A program made the position numbers and the translations under genes. This document shows, piece after piece, positions 1-11,160 of a DNA stretch of 64,000 nt. The DNA comes from an uncultured Marivita sp. (GTDB taxonomy: Bacteria > Pseudomonadota > Alphaproteobacteria > Rhodobacterales > Rhodobacteraceae), in the NCBI RefSeq assembly GCF_947488135.1, contig NZ_CANKYW010000005.1:124001-188000 (forward strand), given 5' to 3'. The notes under the pieces were generated by a model. That model saw only the letters and a list, made by a program, of their open reading frames with translations. It made no database searches and was not told where the DNA came from. Numbering within the stretch: the stretch's first letter is position 1; every line of letters starts with the position of its first letter.

Positions 1-207
1 CAATCGCAAAGGCGATTGCCGCGACTCCCCAGTATTTCAGCTGTTCCCGCGCGGGAAGTGCCATGCCAAGCGCCCTTTGAATCTGGACCCTACATCGCCT
101 GTCCGTTGCAGGGTTTCAAGAGGCACACGCAGCCTCACCAAAGCTGTGATGTTTTCCGCTGACGCGGCATCCTCGATCAGGCGCGTTGCGCAATCCCGGT
201 GCGCGCC

Positions 208-1677
208 TCACGCTTCGACCGGCATGGTGATCTGCGCGACGAACCGGTTTGGATCCTTCGACCGCGAAACCTCGGCCCCGATCTGTTCGGCGAATTGCTG
301 GATCAGGCGTTCCCCGGTGCCCGAGGAATCGATGTCCAGCGTCTGCGAGCTGTCCGAATGGCTGTTCTCGACGGTAATCTGGAGCTTGTCGTCGGGCCAC
401 ACCTCGAGCAGCAGCTTCACCGGCGTGTTCGGCCGGGGAGAGCCGTGTTTGATCGCATTGGTCAGCAACTCGTTGAGCATCAGGCTCAGCGCGATCGCCG
501 TATCGCTTTTGAGTTTGCAGGCTTCTGCCGGATGCTCGAAAACCAGCGCCTGTTCCTGCAACTCCGCGCTTTTGCGCGTCGACTGGACGAGCCTGTTGAA
601 CAAGGTGATGACATCGATCCGGGCCACGTCGCCGTCGATCTGGATGGCGGCGTGCACATCCGCCACGGCACGAACCCGCGATTCCACGGCGCGCAGGGCG
701 GCGCGCGCCCGTTCTGCGGCCGGGCCGCCGGTCACGATCAACCGGCTCGCCTGAAGGCGCAGCAGGGACAGCGCAATCTGCAGGCTGTTCTTGATGCGAT
801 GGTTCGCCTCGACCACCAGCGCCTCGCGCACTTCGACCGCCCGTTCCAGTTCGCGACGGGCGTTTTCAATATCGGTCAGATCGACGAAGGTGCCGACCAG
901 TTTGGGCCGCCGGTCGATTGGATCGGTCGCAATCTCGCCCCGAATGCGGACGAAGCGCTCTTCGCCATTGGGCAGCGGGACGCGGTAATCGAAAGACGCG
1001 ATCTCGCCGGGCGGTGCTGCCAGCACGCGGGCCACCTCGGCATGAACCGCACCGATATCGTCCTGGTGTACCCGTTCGAAGAATGGTGCCGCGTAGGGCC
1101 CGGCCTCCTCGGGGGCAAAGCCGAACATCGCGTCGATGGCGTCGTGGCGCAGGAACAGATCGGTCTCGGGATCGTAGCTGAAATAGGCGACGGAGGCTGT
1201 CGATGTCGCCGCACGCCGGTGACTTTGCGCCAGCCGCGCTGTCAGCGTCGCCTCGGTCACATCCCGCGCGGTTTGCAGGATCGCGATGATCTCGCCGTCC
1301 TCGCGGATCGGCGCGAAATGCATCTGCCAGTGGTGTTCCATGTAAACACCGTTTTCGTTGACCAGATCGAACCGGGCGGGGCCAACCTCTTGCGGTTCGC
1401 CGGTCCGAAGGATCTCGGCCACGGCGCTGCGGATACCCTCGACCGCCTTTGATCCATCGGCGTCGGCGCTTGGTGGAAATGCCTCGAATATCCCCTTACC
1501 GGCGACGTCGACGCCCACGGTGTCCGTCATCACCTCATGTGCGGAATTGCGCCATAACAGCGTCATGTCGTCATTCGGCATGAAAAACAGGGCAGCAAAA
1601 GGAAGCGCTTCGAAACCAAGCGCCAGAATGTCCTGTATCCTGCCCGGGGCGACGGACAGGGGCAAATCGCTTTTCAT
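208..1677 (-). CDS. PAS-domain sensor histidine kinase of HWE/HisKA_2 type
   Basis: Translated ORF has PAS-like regions, 'VEANHRIKNSLQIALSLLRLQASR' phosphoacceptor motif and C-terminal ATPase 'LNELLTNAIKHG'. Start placed at MKSDLPL (ATG 1677); the longer ORF overlaps proS. Confidence 0.85.
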   Translation of the reverse strand: MKSDLPLSVAPGRIQDILALGFEALPFAALFFMPNDDMTLLWRNSAHEVMTDTVGVDVAGKGIFEAFPPSADADGSKAVEGIRSAVAEILRTGEPQEVGPARFDLVNENGVYMEHHWQMHFAPIREDGEIIAILQTARDVTEATLTARLAQSHRRAATSTASVAYFSYDPETDLFLRHDAIDAMFGFAPEEAGPYAAPFFERVHQDDIGAVHAEVARVLAAPPGEIASFDYRVPLPNGEERFVRIRGEIATDPIDRRPKLVGTFVDLTDIENARRELERAVEVREALVVEANHRIKNSLQIALSLLRLQASRLIVTGGPAAERARAALRAVESRVRAVADVHAAIQIDGDVARIDVITLFNRLVQSTRKSAELQEQALVFEHPAEACKLKSDTAIALSLMLNELLTNAIKHGSPRPNTPVKLLLEVWPDDKLQITVENSHSDSSQTLDIDSSGTGERLIQQFAEQIGAEVSRSKDPNRFVAQITMPVEA

Positions 1678-1867
1678 TTCCGAAACAGACTCCGAACTAT
1701 CAGGTGCGCAGAAGATGTTTGATTTCCATGGCAAAGTCCATCGCCTACCAGCCTTTTTGCGGGCCCATCTCGCCAAGCGCTCTTGAACTGCGCATGGCGC
1801 TCTACGCCCCTTGTCCGGGTCGATGCAACCCGCTAGGACGGGCGAAACCACCATCCGAGGCCAACAC

Positions 1868-3211
1868 ATGCGTCTGTCCCGCTATTTTCTGCCCGTTCTC
1901 AAGGAAACCCCTGCCGAGGCCCAGATCGTCAGCCACAGGCTGATGCTGCGCGCCGGGATGATCAAGCAGGCCAGCGCCGGGATCTATTCGTGGCTGCCGC
2001 TGGGCTACAAGGTGCTTCGCAACATCGAGCAGATCGTGCACGAAGAGCAGGCGCGTGCAGGTCACATCCCGATGCTCATGCCCACGTTGCAGTCCGCCGA
2101 TCTCTGGAAGGAATCCGGCCGTTACGACGCTTACGGCCCCGAAATGCTGCGGGTCGAAGATCGGCATGGACGTGACATGCTCTACGGTCCCACCAATGAA
2201 GAGCTGATCACCGACATCTTCCGCAGCCATGTGAGCAGCTACAAGGACCTGCCGCTGACGCTGTATCATATACAGTGGAAATTCCGCGACGAGATCCGCC
2301 CGCGGTTCGGCGTCATGCGCGGCCGCGAATTCCTGATGAAGGACGGCTACAATTTTGACCTGACCAAAGAAGACGCGCTGCACGCCTATAATCGCCATCT
2401 GGTCAGCTACCTGCGCACCTACGAACGCATGGGCCTTCAGGCAATTCCGATGCGCGCGGACAGTGGGCCCATCGGCGGCGACGACACGCATGAATTCCTC
2501 GTGCTGGCCGAAACCGGCGAGTCCGAGGTGTTCTACGATTCCGAAATCACCGATCTGAAATTCGGCGACCGCGCTATCGACTACGATAACAAGGCACAGT
2601 GCCAGGCCGTGCTTGAGGAATTCACCTCGCGTTACGCCCGCACGGACGAGACCCATGACGAGGCTGAATTCGCCAAGGTGCCTGCTGACCGTCAGCGCAC
2701 TGCGCGCGGCATCGAGGTGGGCCAGATCTTCTATTTCGGAACCAAGTATTCCGACGCCATGGGCGCGACGGTTGCGGATGCCGACGGCAACCGCGTGCCT
2801 GTTCATATGGGCAGCCACGGGATCGGCGTGAGCCGCCTGCTGGGCGCAATCATCGAAGCCAGCCATGACGACAAGGGCATCATCTGGCCCGAAGGCGTGA
2901 CGCCGTTCCATTGCGGCATCGTCAATCTCAAGCAGGGCGACGACGAGGCCGACGCGGCCTGCGAGTCGCTTTATGCAAGCCTCATCGCGCTCGGGCTTGA
3001 ACCGCTCTACGACGACCGCAACGACCGGGCAGGTGCCAAGTTCGCGACGATGGACCTCATCGGTCTGCCATGGCGCATCACCGTCGGCCCGCGCGGTCTC
3101 AAGAACGGCGTTGTCGAACTCACCTCCCGCCGCAGCGGTGAAAGCGAAGAACTGCCGCCCGAACAGGCGATTCAGCGGATTGCCGCGATATACGGCAAAG
3201 CCAGCGCCTGA
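1868..3211 (+). CDS. proS: Prolyl-tRNA synthetase
   Basis: [46 protein letters not shown]..., class II aaRS motifs; internal ATG at 1868 gives the canonical N-terminus. Confidence 0.95.
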   Translation: MRLSRYFLPVLKETPAEAQIVSHRLMLRAGMIKQASAGIYSWLPLGYKVLRNIEQIVHEEQARAGHIPMLMPTLQSADLWKESGRYDAYGPEMLRVEDRHGRDMLYGPTNEELITDIFRSHVSSYKDLPLTLYHIQWKFRDEIRPRFGVMRGREFLMKDGYNFDLTKEDALHAYNRHLVSYLRTYERMGLQAIPMRADSGPIGGDDTHEFLVLAETGESEVFYDSEITDLKFGDRAIDYDNKAQCQAVLEEFTSRYARTDETHDEAEFAKVPADRQRTARGIEVGQIFYFGTKYSDAMGATVADADGNRVPVHMGSHGIGVSRLLGAIIEASHDDKGIIWPEGVTPFHCGIVNLKQGDDEADAACESLYASLIALGLEPLYDDRNDRAGAKFATMDLIGLPWRITVGPRGLKNGVVELTSRRSGESEELPPEQAIQRIAAIYGKASA

Positions 3212-3261
3212 CAAAGGCACGTCTCTTGCGGGATCACCGTCGCATTTGCTAGCCAGAGGGC

Positions 3262-4200
3262 ATGAAACGCCTTTCGGCATTCCTTTTGGGTTTCTGGGCC
3301 GCAAGCCCGGTGGCGGCCTCTGATCCCGTCGCGCTATTTGAAGAATGGGCGCGGGCGGAAGGCGCGGGTGAGACTGCGATTGCGGTGCTGATCGACGGAC
3401 AAATGGCGCATGACAGCAACGCGGATCGGCCCGTCGATCTTGCGTCCAACTCCAAGGCGATCACGGCGCTCTGCGTGCTGTCATTGGTGGATGAGGGCAG
3501 TCTGCACTGGGACATGCCGCTGTCCGAGGCGCTGGGGCGCGATGCGTTCGATGCGACGCTGGCGGAGTTGGTGACCCATAGCGCCGGGATCGGGCAGGAC
3601 ACAACGCAATTGCGGATGGGGTTCTGGCTCAACGAGGACACGCCGCGTCACGCGCATGTCACCGACCTCGTGCTTGATCGCGACGGCCAGAAAGGCACGC
3701 GCGGTGCGTTCCGGTACAGCAACGAGAATTACGCGCTTCTGGGTCGGATCATCGAACTGGCCAGCGGAGTAAGCTACGAAGACACCTGCCGCGCCCGTGT
3801 GCTCGAGCCTGCGGGCGTTTCGGGCGCCCTGTCACCCCGGTTCGGTGCCTTCGCCGCGTGGGGTGGCTGGCGGATGACCATGCAGGATCACGCGACTTTG
3901 CTGTGGCATTGGTTTGGACCCGACGGACGGGTCGGGACGGACCCGCTGGCGCTGCCGCATATCGCACGGGGCGAGGGCAGTTTTTACGGCCTCGGGATGA
4001 ACTACACGGAAGACGGCAACGGGATGCGTTACTCTCACGCGGGCGCGCTGTCTTTTCCCTTTGGCCCGAAAACCGGGGCCTTTGCCGTGGTGTACCCGTT
4101 CAACGCGGTCGCCGCGATGGGCTATGATGTGGCCATTGCCGATCCGCCGAAATTCCGGAAGATCGCCGACCAGCTGGGCGAAACGCTCAACGGGGAATAG
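3262..4200 (+). CDS. Serine hydrolase, beta-lactamase/PBP-like, with signal peptide
   Basis: SNSK (SxxK) and YSNENYALLGRI motifs; N-terminal signal sequence. Confidence 0.8.
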   Translation: MKRLSAFLLGFWAASPVAASDPVALFEEWARAEGAGETAIAVLIDGQMAHDSNADRPVDLASNSKAITALCVLSLVDEGSLHWDMPLSEALGRDAFDATLAELVTHSAGIGQDTTQLRMGFWLNEDTPRHAHVTDLVLDRDGQKGTRGAFRYSNENYALLGRIIELASGVSYEDTCRARVLEPAGVSGALSPRFGAFAAWGGWRMTMQDHATLLWHWFGPDGRVGTDPLALPHIARGEGSFYGLGMNYTEDGNGMRYSHAGALSFPFGPKTGAFAVVYPFNAVAAMGYDVAIADPPKFRKIADQLGETLNGE

Positions 4201-4233
4201 GCGCTGGTCTCGGTGCCAACGAAACCCGACCGG

Positions 4234-5566
4234 TCAGACAGCCGCGGACACTTCGGCCACGATCCCATCCACCACTTCGACAAGCAGCCCCTCGTCCTCG
4301 CACTCCGCCATGACACGGATCAGAGGCTCCGTGCCGGATTTCCGGATGAGCAGACGACCCTTGCCGTTGAGCCGCGCTTCGGCCTCGGCGATGGCGGTCT
4401 TGACCGACCCGACCTCCAGCGGCGCGATTGACGGATCGTAACGCACGTTCTTGAGCAGTTGCGGCACCGGCTCAAAGCTCCGCGCCAACGCGCTGGCCGG
4501 CTGTCCGGTGCGGCACATTTCGCCAAGGAACTGCAATCCGGCCATGAGACCGTCGCCCGTGGTTGCGTAATCCGTCATGACAATGTGGCCGGATTGTTCA
4601 CCACCGAGGTTCCAACCGCCCTTGCGCATCGCTTCGACCACATAGCGGTCCCCGACGCCCGTTCGTTCCAGGCGCAGCCCACGGCCATCGAGGAACCGCT
4701 CGAGCCCGAGATTCGACATGACGGTCGCAACCAGCACACCATCGCGCAGCCGGTCCTCATCGGCCCAACGCGCCGCCATCAAGGCCATAATCTGATCGCC
4801 GTCCGCGACTTGCCCGGTTTCGTCGATCAGGATCACCCGATCGGCGTCGCCATCGAGGCAGATCCCCACATCCGCGCCATGCGCCACCACGGCAGCTGCG
4901 GCCAGCTGCGGATGGGTCGAGCCGCACCCCTGGTTGATATTCTCCCCGTTCGGCGTCACGCCGAGCGGGATGACATCCGCGCCCAGCTCCCAAAGCACTT
5001 CTGGCGCGGCCTTGTAGGCGGCCCCGTTCGCGCAATCGACCACCACCTTGAGCCCGTCGAGACGCATTCCGGCCGGGAAGGTCGACTTTACCCGCTCCTG
5101 ATAGCGGAAACGTCCGTCGTCGATCCTTTTCGCGCGCCCGATATTGTCGGCCTGCGTCGGGGCCACACCGGTCTCGATCAGCGCTTCGATCTCGGCTTCG
5201 TCGGCATCGGACAGCTTGAACCCATCCGGCCCGAAAAACTTGATCCCGTTGTCCTGCGCGGGGTTGTGGCTGGCCGAGATCATGATCCCCAGATCGGCCC
5301 GCATCGACGGTGTGAGCAAACCCACCGCAGGCGTCGGCACCGGGCCCAGCAGCAATACGTTCATGCCGGTCGAGGTGAGCCCAGCTGTCAGCGCGTTCTC
5401 GAACATGTATCCCGATTGCCGCGTGTCCTTGCCGATCACGACGCGGTGGACACCCTTGGAGTCCTGCCGGAAATGCCGCCCGACGGCAGCGCCGATCCGC
5501 AGCGCCATGTCGGCGGTCATCGGAAAGCTGTTCGCCGTCCCACGGACACCGTCGGTTCCAAAAAGC

Positions 5567-5577
<11 letters not shown>
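4234..5577 (-). CDS. glmM: Phosphoglucosamine mutase
   Basis: [16 protein letters not shown]..., [20 protein letters not shown] phosphoserine loop, DGDADR motif. Confidence 0.96.
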
Positions 5578-6586
<1,009 letters not shown>

Positions 6587-6625
6587 GGCGCGTCAATGAA
6601 ACGCTCTGCGAATTTTGACAAGCGG

Positions 6626-7552
6626 CTAAAGCACGCTTTCGCCGATGGGTGTGTTGCGGACTGAAACATTTGCCGACGCGGGCGCCTCAGCCCCGATCAC
6701 GAGCAGTTCCCGCGCGTCCATTTCGTCCGCAAACCAGGCCGACAGGGCCGCCGTATCGGTGACGGGTGTCTCCGGTCCGGCAACCGCGTCCAGCACGATC
6801 TTCGACGGGGCCCAGATGCAGACCTGTCCGTTTTTCATCGCCCAGTCGAGCTCGGTTCGGGTCGCGACCACCTTGCAGCGTCCGTCGCGCGCGGCGAGAA
6901 CCCAGCCATTCTGCTCGATCGCCAAGAGGTCGATCCGGCGCTGCGTCATGGCATGGCCGGTGACCGGGCGCGGGCCGTCAGGCAGGCCGACGCACAGGAT
7001 CAACGGAACGCGCTCCGCCTCGAGCTGATCGAGCCACGCGGCAAGGTGTTCCGACGCGATGGCCGCATTCGACAAGTACACGACGCGGGGATGAGGGCGC
7101 TCCTGGCTGCTGTCATGCGCGGCAACGTCCAGATCGGACCTCGACCGCACGATCTCTACGCCAAGCGCGCCGGGACCGCGATCCAGCTTCTCGATCCGAA
7201 CGAAGGCCCGCAGCGCCTGCGGTTCTTGCAGGATCCGCTCGGCGATTCGCTCGGCCAGCGTTTCCAGAAGGTTCAGGCGCTCCGCTCCAAGCTCGGCGGC
7301 GATGGCTTCGGTGACCCGGTCATAGGACAGGATGCGGTCAACGTCATCATCGATATGTCCAACGATTGGTTGCACTTCGACGACGACATTAAAGCAGATG
7401 CGCTGCGTCGTGCCACGTTCCGCCTGGAACGCGCCGATCTCGACATTGACGATATGATCGCGGAGCGAGATCCGATCCACCGGTCCGTCCTGGGCCGTGG
7501 CTATGGCGCGTTCTGACGGGTGCGCAAAAGCAAGTCGGATTTCAGAACTCAT
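6626..7552 (-). CDS. folB: Dihydroneopterin aldolase with extra C-terminal domain
   Basis: N-terminal ~140 aa FolB-like (DRISLRDHIVNVEIGAFQAERGTTQRICFNV... LLETLAERIAERIL); additional ~160 aa C-terminal region. Confidence 0.8.
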   Translation of the reverse strand: MSSEIRLAFAHPSERAIATAQDGPVDRISLRDHIVNVEIGAFQAERGTTQRICFNVVVEVQPIVGHIDDDVDRILSYDRVTEAIAAELGAERLNLLETLAERIAERILQEPQALRAFVRIEKLDRGPGALGVEIVRSRSDLDVAAHDSSQERPHPRVVYLSNAAIASEHLAAWLDQLEAERVPLILCVGLPDGPRPVTGHAMTQRRIDLLAIEQNGWVLAARDGRCKVVATRTELDWAMKNGQVCIWAPSKIVLDAVAGPETPVTDTAALSAWFADEMDARELLVIGAEAPASANVSVRNTPIGESVL

Positions 7553-7674
7553 CGCAAGGCCTCCGGATCGGTCGCGACTGGGCTATCAGAGGATGCCGGA
7601 AACGAAAATGCCGCGAAGGGGCATTTTGCACGCCACTCGCGACATCGTCGGGTCTTGGGATCGACGGGACTGGA

Positions 7675-8307
7675 TCAGCTGTTGCTGCTGACACGCCAGG
7701 TGTGGCGGTAGAACAGGTGCACACCGATGGACGCCGTCTTGGTGTAGGTGCGCGACCAGCGTGGGCGCACGGCGTTGGTGTGGTAATGCGTTGCCCCTTC
7801 GGTCAGGTTCATCGGCGCGCGACCGTCAAGAATGGCGCGGGCGACCTTGCCGACACGCTCCCAGGCGCGGGGTTCGCTGATCCGTTCCGGAATGCCGTCG
7901 CAGGTGTAGGTGAACTGGCACTGGTATTTCTTGCCGGTGCCCTGGTTGATCACGCCACAAATGCTGTTCGGAAAGCGGGCGCTCTTGACGCGGTTCATGA
8001 TGACTTCGGCGACCGCGAACTGGCCTTTGATGGTTTCGCCGCGCGCTTCGAAGTAGAGAGCCTCTGCCAGGCATTCCCACTGAGCGCCGCCGCTCGCCTT
8101 GTCCTGCGCGTTCAGCCAGGACGTATTGTAGATTGCGCCTTTGCGTGACGCGGGTGTGACAAGCGATGTCAGATGCGATTGGCCTGCTGCTGAAAGGCCG
8201 TTTTGTTCTTGGGTGACAAGAGCTTGAGCAGCGTCCTTCGAGCGTTCTGCGAAGGAGGGCGATGCCACGAGTGTGGCCGCCAGAATAAGTGCAAACAATC
8301 TCGACAT
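7675..8307 (-). CDS. Cell wall hydrolase, SleB family
   Basis: CLAEALYFEARGETIKGQFAVAEVIMNRVKSARFPNSICGVINQG... typical SleB/Hydrolase_2 motif; signal peptide. Confidence 0.9.
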   Translation of the reverse strand: MSRLFALILAATLVASPSFAERSKDAAQALVTQEQNGLSAAGQSHLTSLVTPASRKGAIYNTSWLNAQDKASGGAQWECLAEALYFEARGETIKGQFAVAEVIMNRVKSARFPNSICGVINQGTGKKYQCQFTYTCDGIPERISEPRAWERVGKVARAILDGRAPMNLTEGATHYHTNAVRPRWSRTYTKTASIGVHLFYRHTWRVSSNS

Positions 8308-8492
8308 ACCGAGTGTTCATCTCGCGATATTGTGGGTGGCGACGAGATGCACAGAAAACAGGCATCGCCGCGCGTTCGACGGGCTGTTACAGAAAATATT
8401 GGAAATCCACAAGTTACCCGCCCATGCGCGTGGCGCAAGGCCGATGCCCGACCCCGAAATGGGGCAAAATCTGGGCCGAATTGTGCCGACGG

Positions 8493-11072
8493 CTACTTTA
8501 TCTTGTCGGCCAACGCAAGTTGTGCTGCGGCAAGACGTGCCACCGGAACCCGGAACGGAGAGCAGCTGACATAGTCGAATCCAGCCTCCCGACAGAAGGC
8601 GATTGATTCGGTATGCGCGGCATGTTCCCCGCAAATCGACAAAACCACGTTCGGGCGGGCAGCGCGACCCCGAACCACCCCCAATCGCAACAATTCCCCG
8701 ACACCCTCGGTATCGAGGATATGAAAGGGGTCTTCGGTGAAGACGCCTTGCCGGACATATTCCGACATGAACCGCCCCGCATCGTCGCGCGACAGACCGT
8801 AGGTCATCTGTGTGAGATCGTTGGTGCCGAAGCTCAGGAAATGGGTGTGCTCCGCGATATCCCCGGCGCGCAAACAAGCGCGGGGGGTCTCGACCATCAC
8901 GCCAAGACGATAGCTGAAATCCGCGCTCTGTTCCGTGCGCACGGCGGCAGCCACTGCCTCGACCCGGCCCCGGACGAGTTCGACCTCGCGCTTGGCGGAC
9001 ACCAGCGGCACCATGATTTCGGGCACGACCGTGATGCCTTCGCGGGCGGCCTCGACCGTCGCCTCGAAGATCGCGCGCGCCTGCATGTCATAGATCTCGG
9101 GCACCGAGATCCCCAATCGCACGCCGCGCATCCCCAGCATCGGATTGTATTCCGCGAGGCTGTCGATCCGACGGGTCACGTCGCTCACCGGAATGTCCAG
9201 CGCTTCGGCCAGTTCGCGCTGGCCTGCACGGCTTGTGGGCAGGAATTCGTGCAAAGGCGGGTCGAACAACCGGATACACACGGGTTGGCCCTGCATGATC
9301 TGGAAGAGCTCGAGAAAATCCGCGCGTTGCATCGGTAGCACCAACTCCAGCGCCGCCTGACGATCCTGCGGGTTCTGCGCGAAGATCATTTCGCGCATCG
9401 GGGTCAGGCGCTCGGCTTCGAAGAACATATGTTCGGTCCGGCACAGACCGATGCCCTGGGCGCGGAAATGCAGCGCTGTCTTGGCGTCGGCGGGCGTGTC
9501 CGCGTTGGCGCGCACGCCGATATCGCGCTCGGCATCGGCCCAGCTCATGAAGGTGCGGAACGTCTCATCCAGCGTCGCCTCGATCATCTCGACCGACCCG
9601 GCGAGGATCTGGCCGTTGGTGCCGTCCACGGTGATCTCGTCACCTTCCCGAAGCACCCGGCCATCGGTCGCCACAAGCTGCTTGCGTTTGACGTGGAACC
9701 GCAGGTTCGCGGCCCCCACGACGCAAGGAAGACCAAGCCCGCGCCCGATCACCGCCGCGTGGCTGGTCATGCCGCCGCGTTCCGTCAACACGGCCGAGGC
9801 CACATGCATGCCGCGAATATCCTCAGGGCTGGTTTCGCGCCTAACCAGAACACAGGGTTCGCCCCGCGCGGCGCTGGCCTGAGCCGCCTCTGACGAAAAC
9901 ACGATCCTGCCCGTCGCAGCACCGGGGCTGGCGGCGATTCCGCTGCCCAGAACATCGCGCTTGGCCTTGGCGGATACCTGGCGGTGCAGCAATTCCGACA
10001 GCGCCCTCGGTTCGATCCGCATCACGGCCTCTTGCCGCGTGATAATTCCGTCCTCGGCCAGCCGCACCACGATCCTCAGCGCCGCACGCGCGCTGCGTTC
10101 GACCCGCACGCCGTCAAGAATATGCAGCTTGCCGTTCTCGATCGTGAACTCGATCTGCATTTCCTCGCGCAGCCGGGCGCGCATCAGGGCCGCGTGGTCT
10201 TTGAGCGCCGCGAACGCCTCGGGCGCCAACTCTTCAAGCGACGGCCCGCGCGGGTCTTTCTCAAGGAACATCGACGCGGCCCCGCCGTCCAGCGCCTCGC
10301 GGCCTTGGCTTTGGCTCAGGTAACGGCCCGTGATCTGCGGCAGCCCGGTGGAGGGATTGACCAGTTGCAAAACACCCGATCCACATTCACCACTGCCCAA
10401 ACCCAGCGCCATCTCCTGCACCACAAGGCCGAGCCCTGCATCGACAGGCGCGCCCTTGGCCTGACGCAGCAGCCGCGCTGTCGTGCCCTCCCAGGCCCGC
10501 GCCATGGACCGCAGGATCTCCGCCAGCTGGATCGCCGGATCCTGCGGAAACGGCTCTTCGGCCTCGTCTTCGTAAAGTTGCAGCGCCTCCCGCAGCGCGT
10601 CGTGGCCTTCGCCTTGGATCGCATCGAACCCTTCAGCATCGAGCCGCGCCACGTCGATGGCGTAGTTGACCACGAAACGCAGGTAGATCTCGGTCGCCGC
10701 CTGCGTGCCGATCTGGTCGCAGAGATCGACATAGCGCGCGTCGTTCATCCCGATATTGAGCACGGCACCGGGGCCACCCCAATCCGGGTCTTCGGATGAG
10801 GGGCGCACGCAAAGCAGGGCATTGGGGTCGAATTCCGTCAGAATGTCGGACACATCCGGTCGATACCCGGACGCGATCTGGTGCACCGTGCCGAAGGACA
10901 AGGCAACCGTTCGGGGCACCGGAAGATCGAGCCGCACAAGGCGTTGCAAGCACTTCGCCCGCCCGCCATGGGTGGGCGTGGACATGGGCGATGTCGGAGT
11001 GATGAGCGTCACATCCGGGTTGTCAGGACTTGGTTTCTGCACCGCAGCACCTCTTGAACGTGGGCGCAGCAT
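8493..11072 (-). CDS. Pyruvate,phosphate dikinase-like / PEP-utilising enzyme (start uncertain, GTG 11039 possible)
   Basis: GGMTSHAAVIGRGLGLPCVVGA phosphohistidine domain; PEP-binding barrel 'SFGTNDLTQMTYGLSRDDAGRF'; N-terminal nucleotide-binding region looks divergent. Confidence 0.8.
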   Translation of the reverse strand: MLRPRSRGAAVQKPSPDNPDVTLITPTSPMSTPTHGGRAKCLQRLVRLDLPVPRTVALSFGTVHQIASGYRPDVSDILTEFDPNALLCVRPSSEDPDWGGPGAVLNIGMNDARYVDLCDQIGTQAATEIYLRFVVNYAIDVARLDAEGFDAIQGEGHDALREALQLYEDEAEEPFPQDPAIQLAEILRSMARAWEGTTARLLRQAKGAPVDAGLGLVVQEMALGLGSGECGSGVLQLVNPSTGLPQITGRYLSQSQGREALDGGAASMFLEKDPRGPSLEELAPEAFAALKDHAALMRARLREEMQIEFTIENGKLHILDGVRVERSARAALRIVVRLAEDGIITRQEAVMRIEPRALSELLHRQVSAKAKRDVLGSGIAASPGAATGRIVFSSEAAQASAARGEPCVLVRRETSPEDIRGMHVASAVLTERGGMTSHAAVIGRGLGLPCVVGAANLRFHVKRKQLVATDGRVLREGDEITVDGTNGQILAGSVEMIEATLDETFRTFMSWADAERDIGVRANADTPADAKTALHFRAQGIGLCRTEHMFFEAERLTPMREMIFAQNPQDRQAALELVLPMQRADFLELFQIMQGQPVCIRLFDPPLHEFLPTSRAGQRELAEALDIPVSDVTRRIDSLAEYNPMLGMRGVRLGISVPEIYDMQARAIFEATVEAAREGITVVPEIMVPLVSAKREVELVRGRVEAVAAAVRTEQSADFSYRLGVMVETPRACLRAGDIAEHTHFLSFGTNDLTQMTYGLSRDDAGRFMSEYVRQGVFTEDPFHILDTEGVGELLRLGVVRGRAARPNVVLSICGEHAAHTESIAFCREAGFDYVSCSPFRVPVARLAAAQLALADKIK

Positions 11073-11160
11073 AAGGGCAGCGCGCAGTCTGACAAGAGGC
11101 GTTGATGGCGCAGGCTGGCGTCGGGTCCCGAAACCGGAATCCGACGTGTTTTCTTGGGGT

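Noticed and set aside
1802-3304. 500-aa minus-strand ORF opposite proS
   Set aside because: Antisense of a clear proS; His/Ala-rich composition typical of GC-rich shadow frames.
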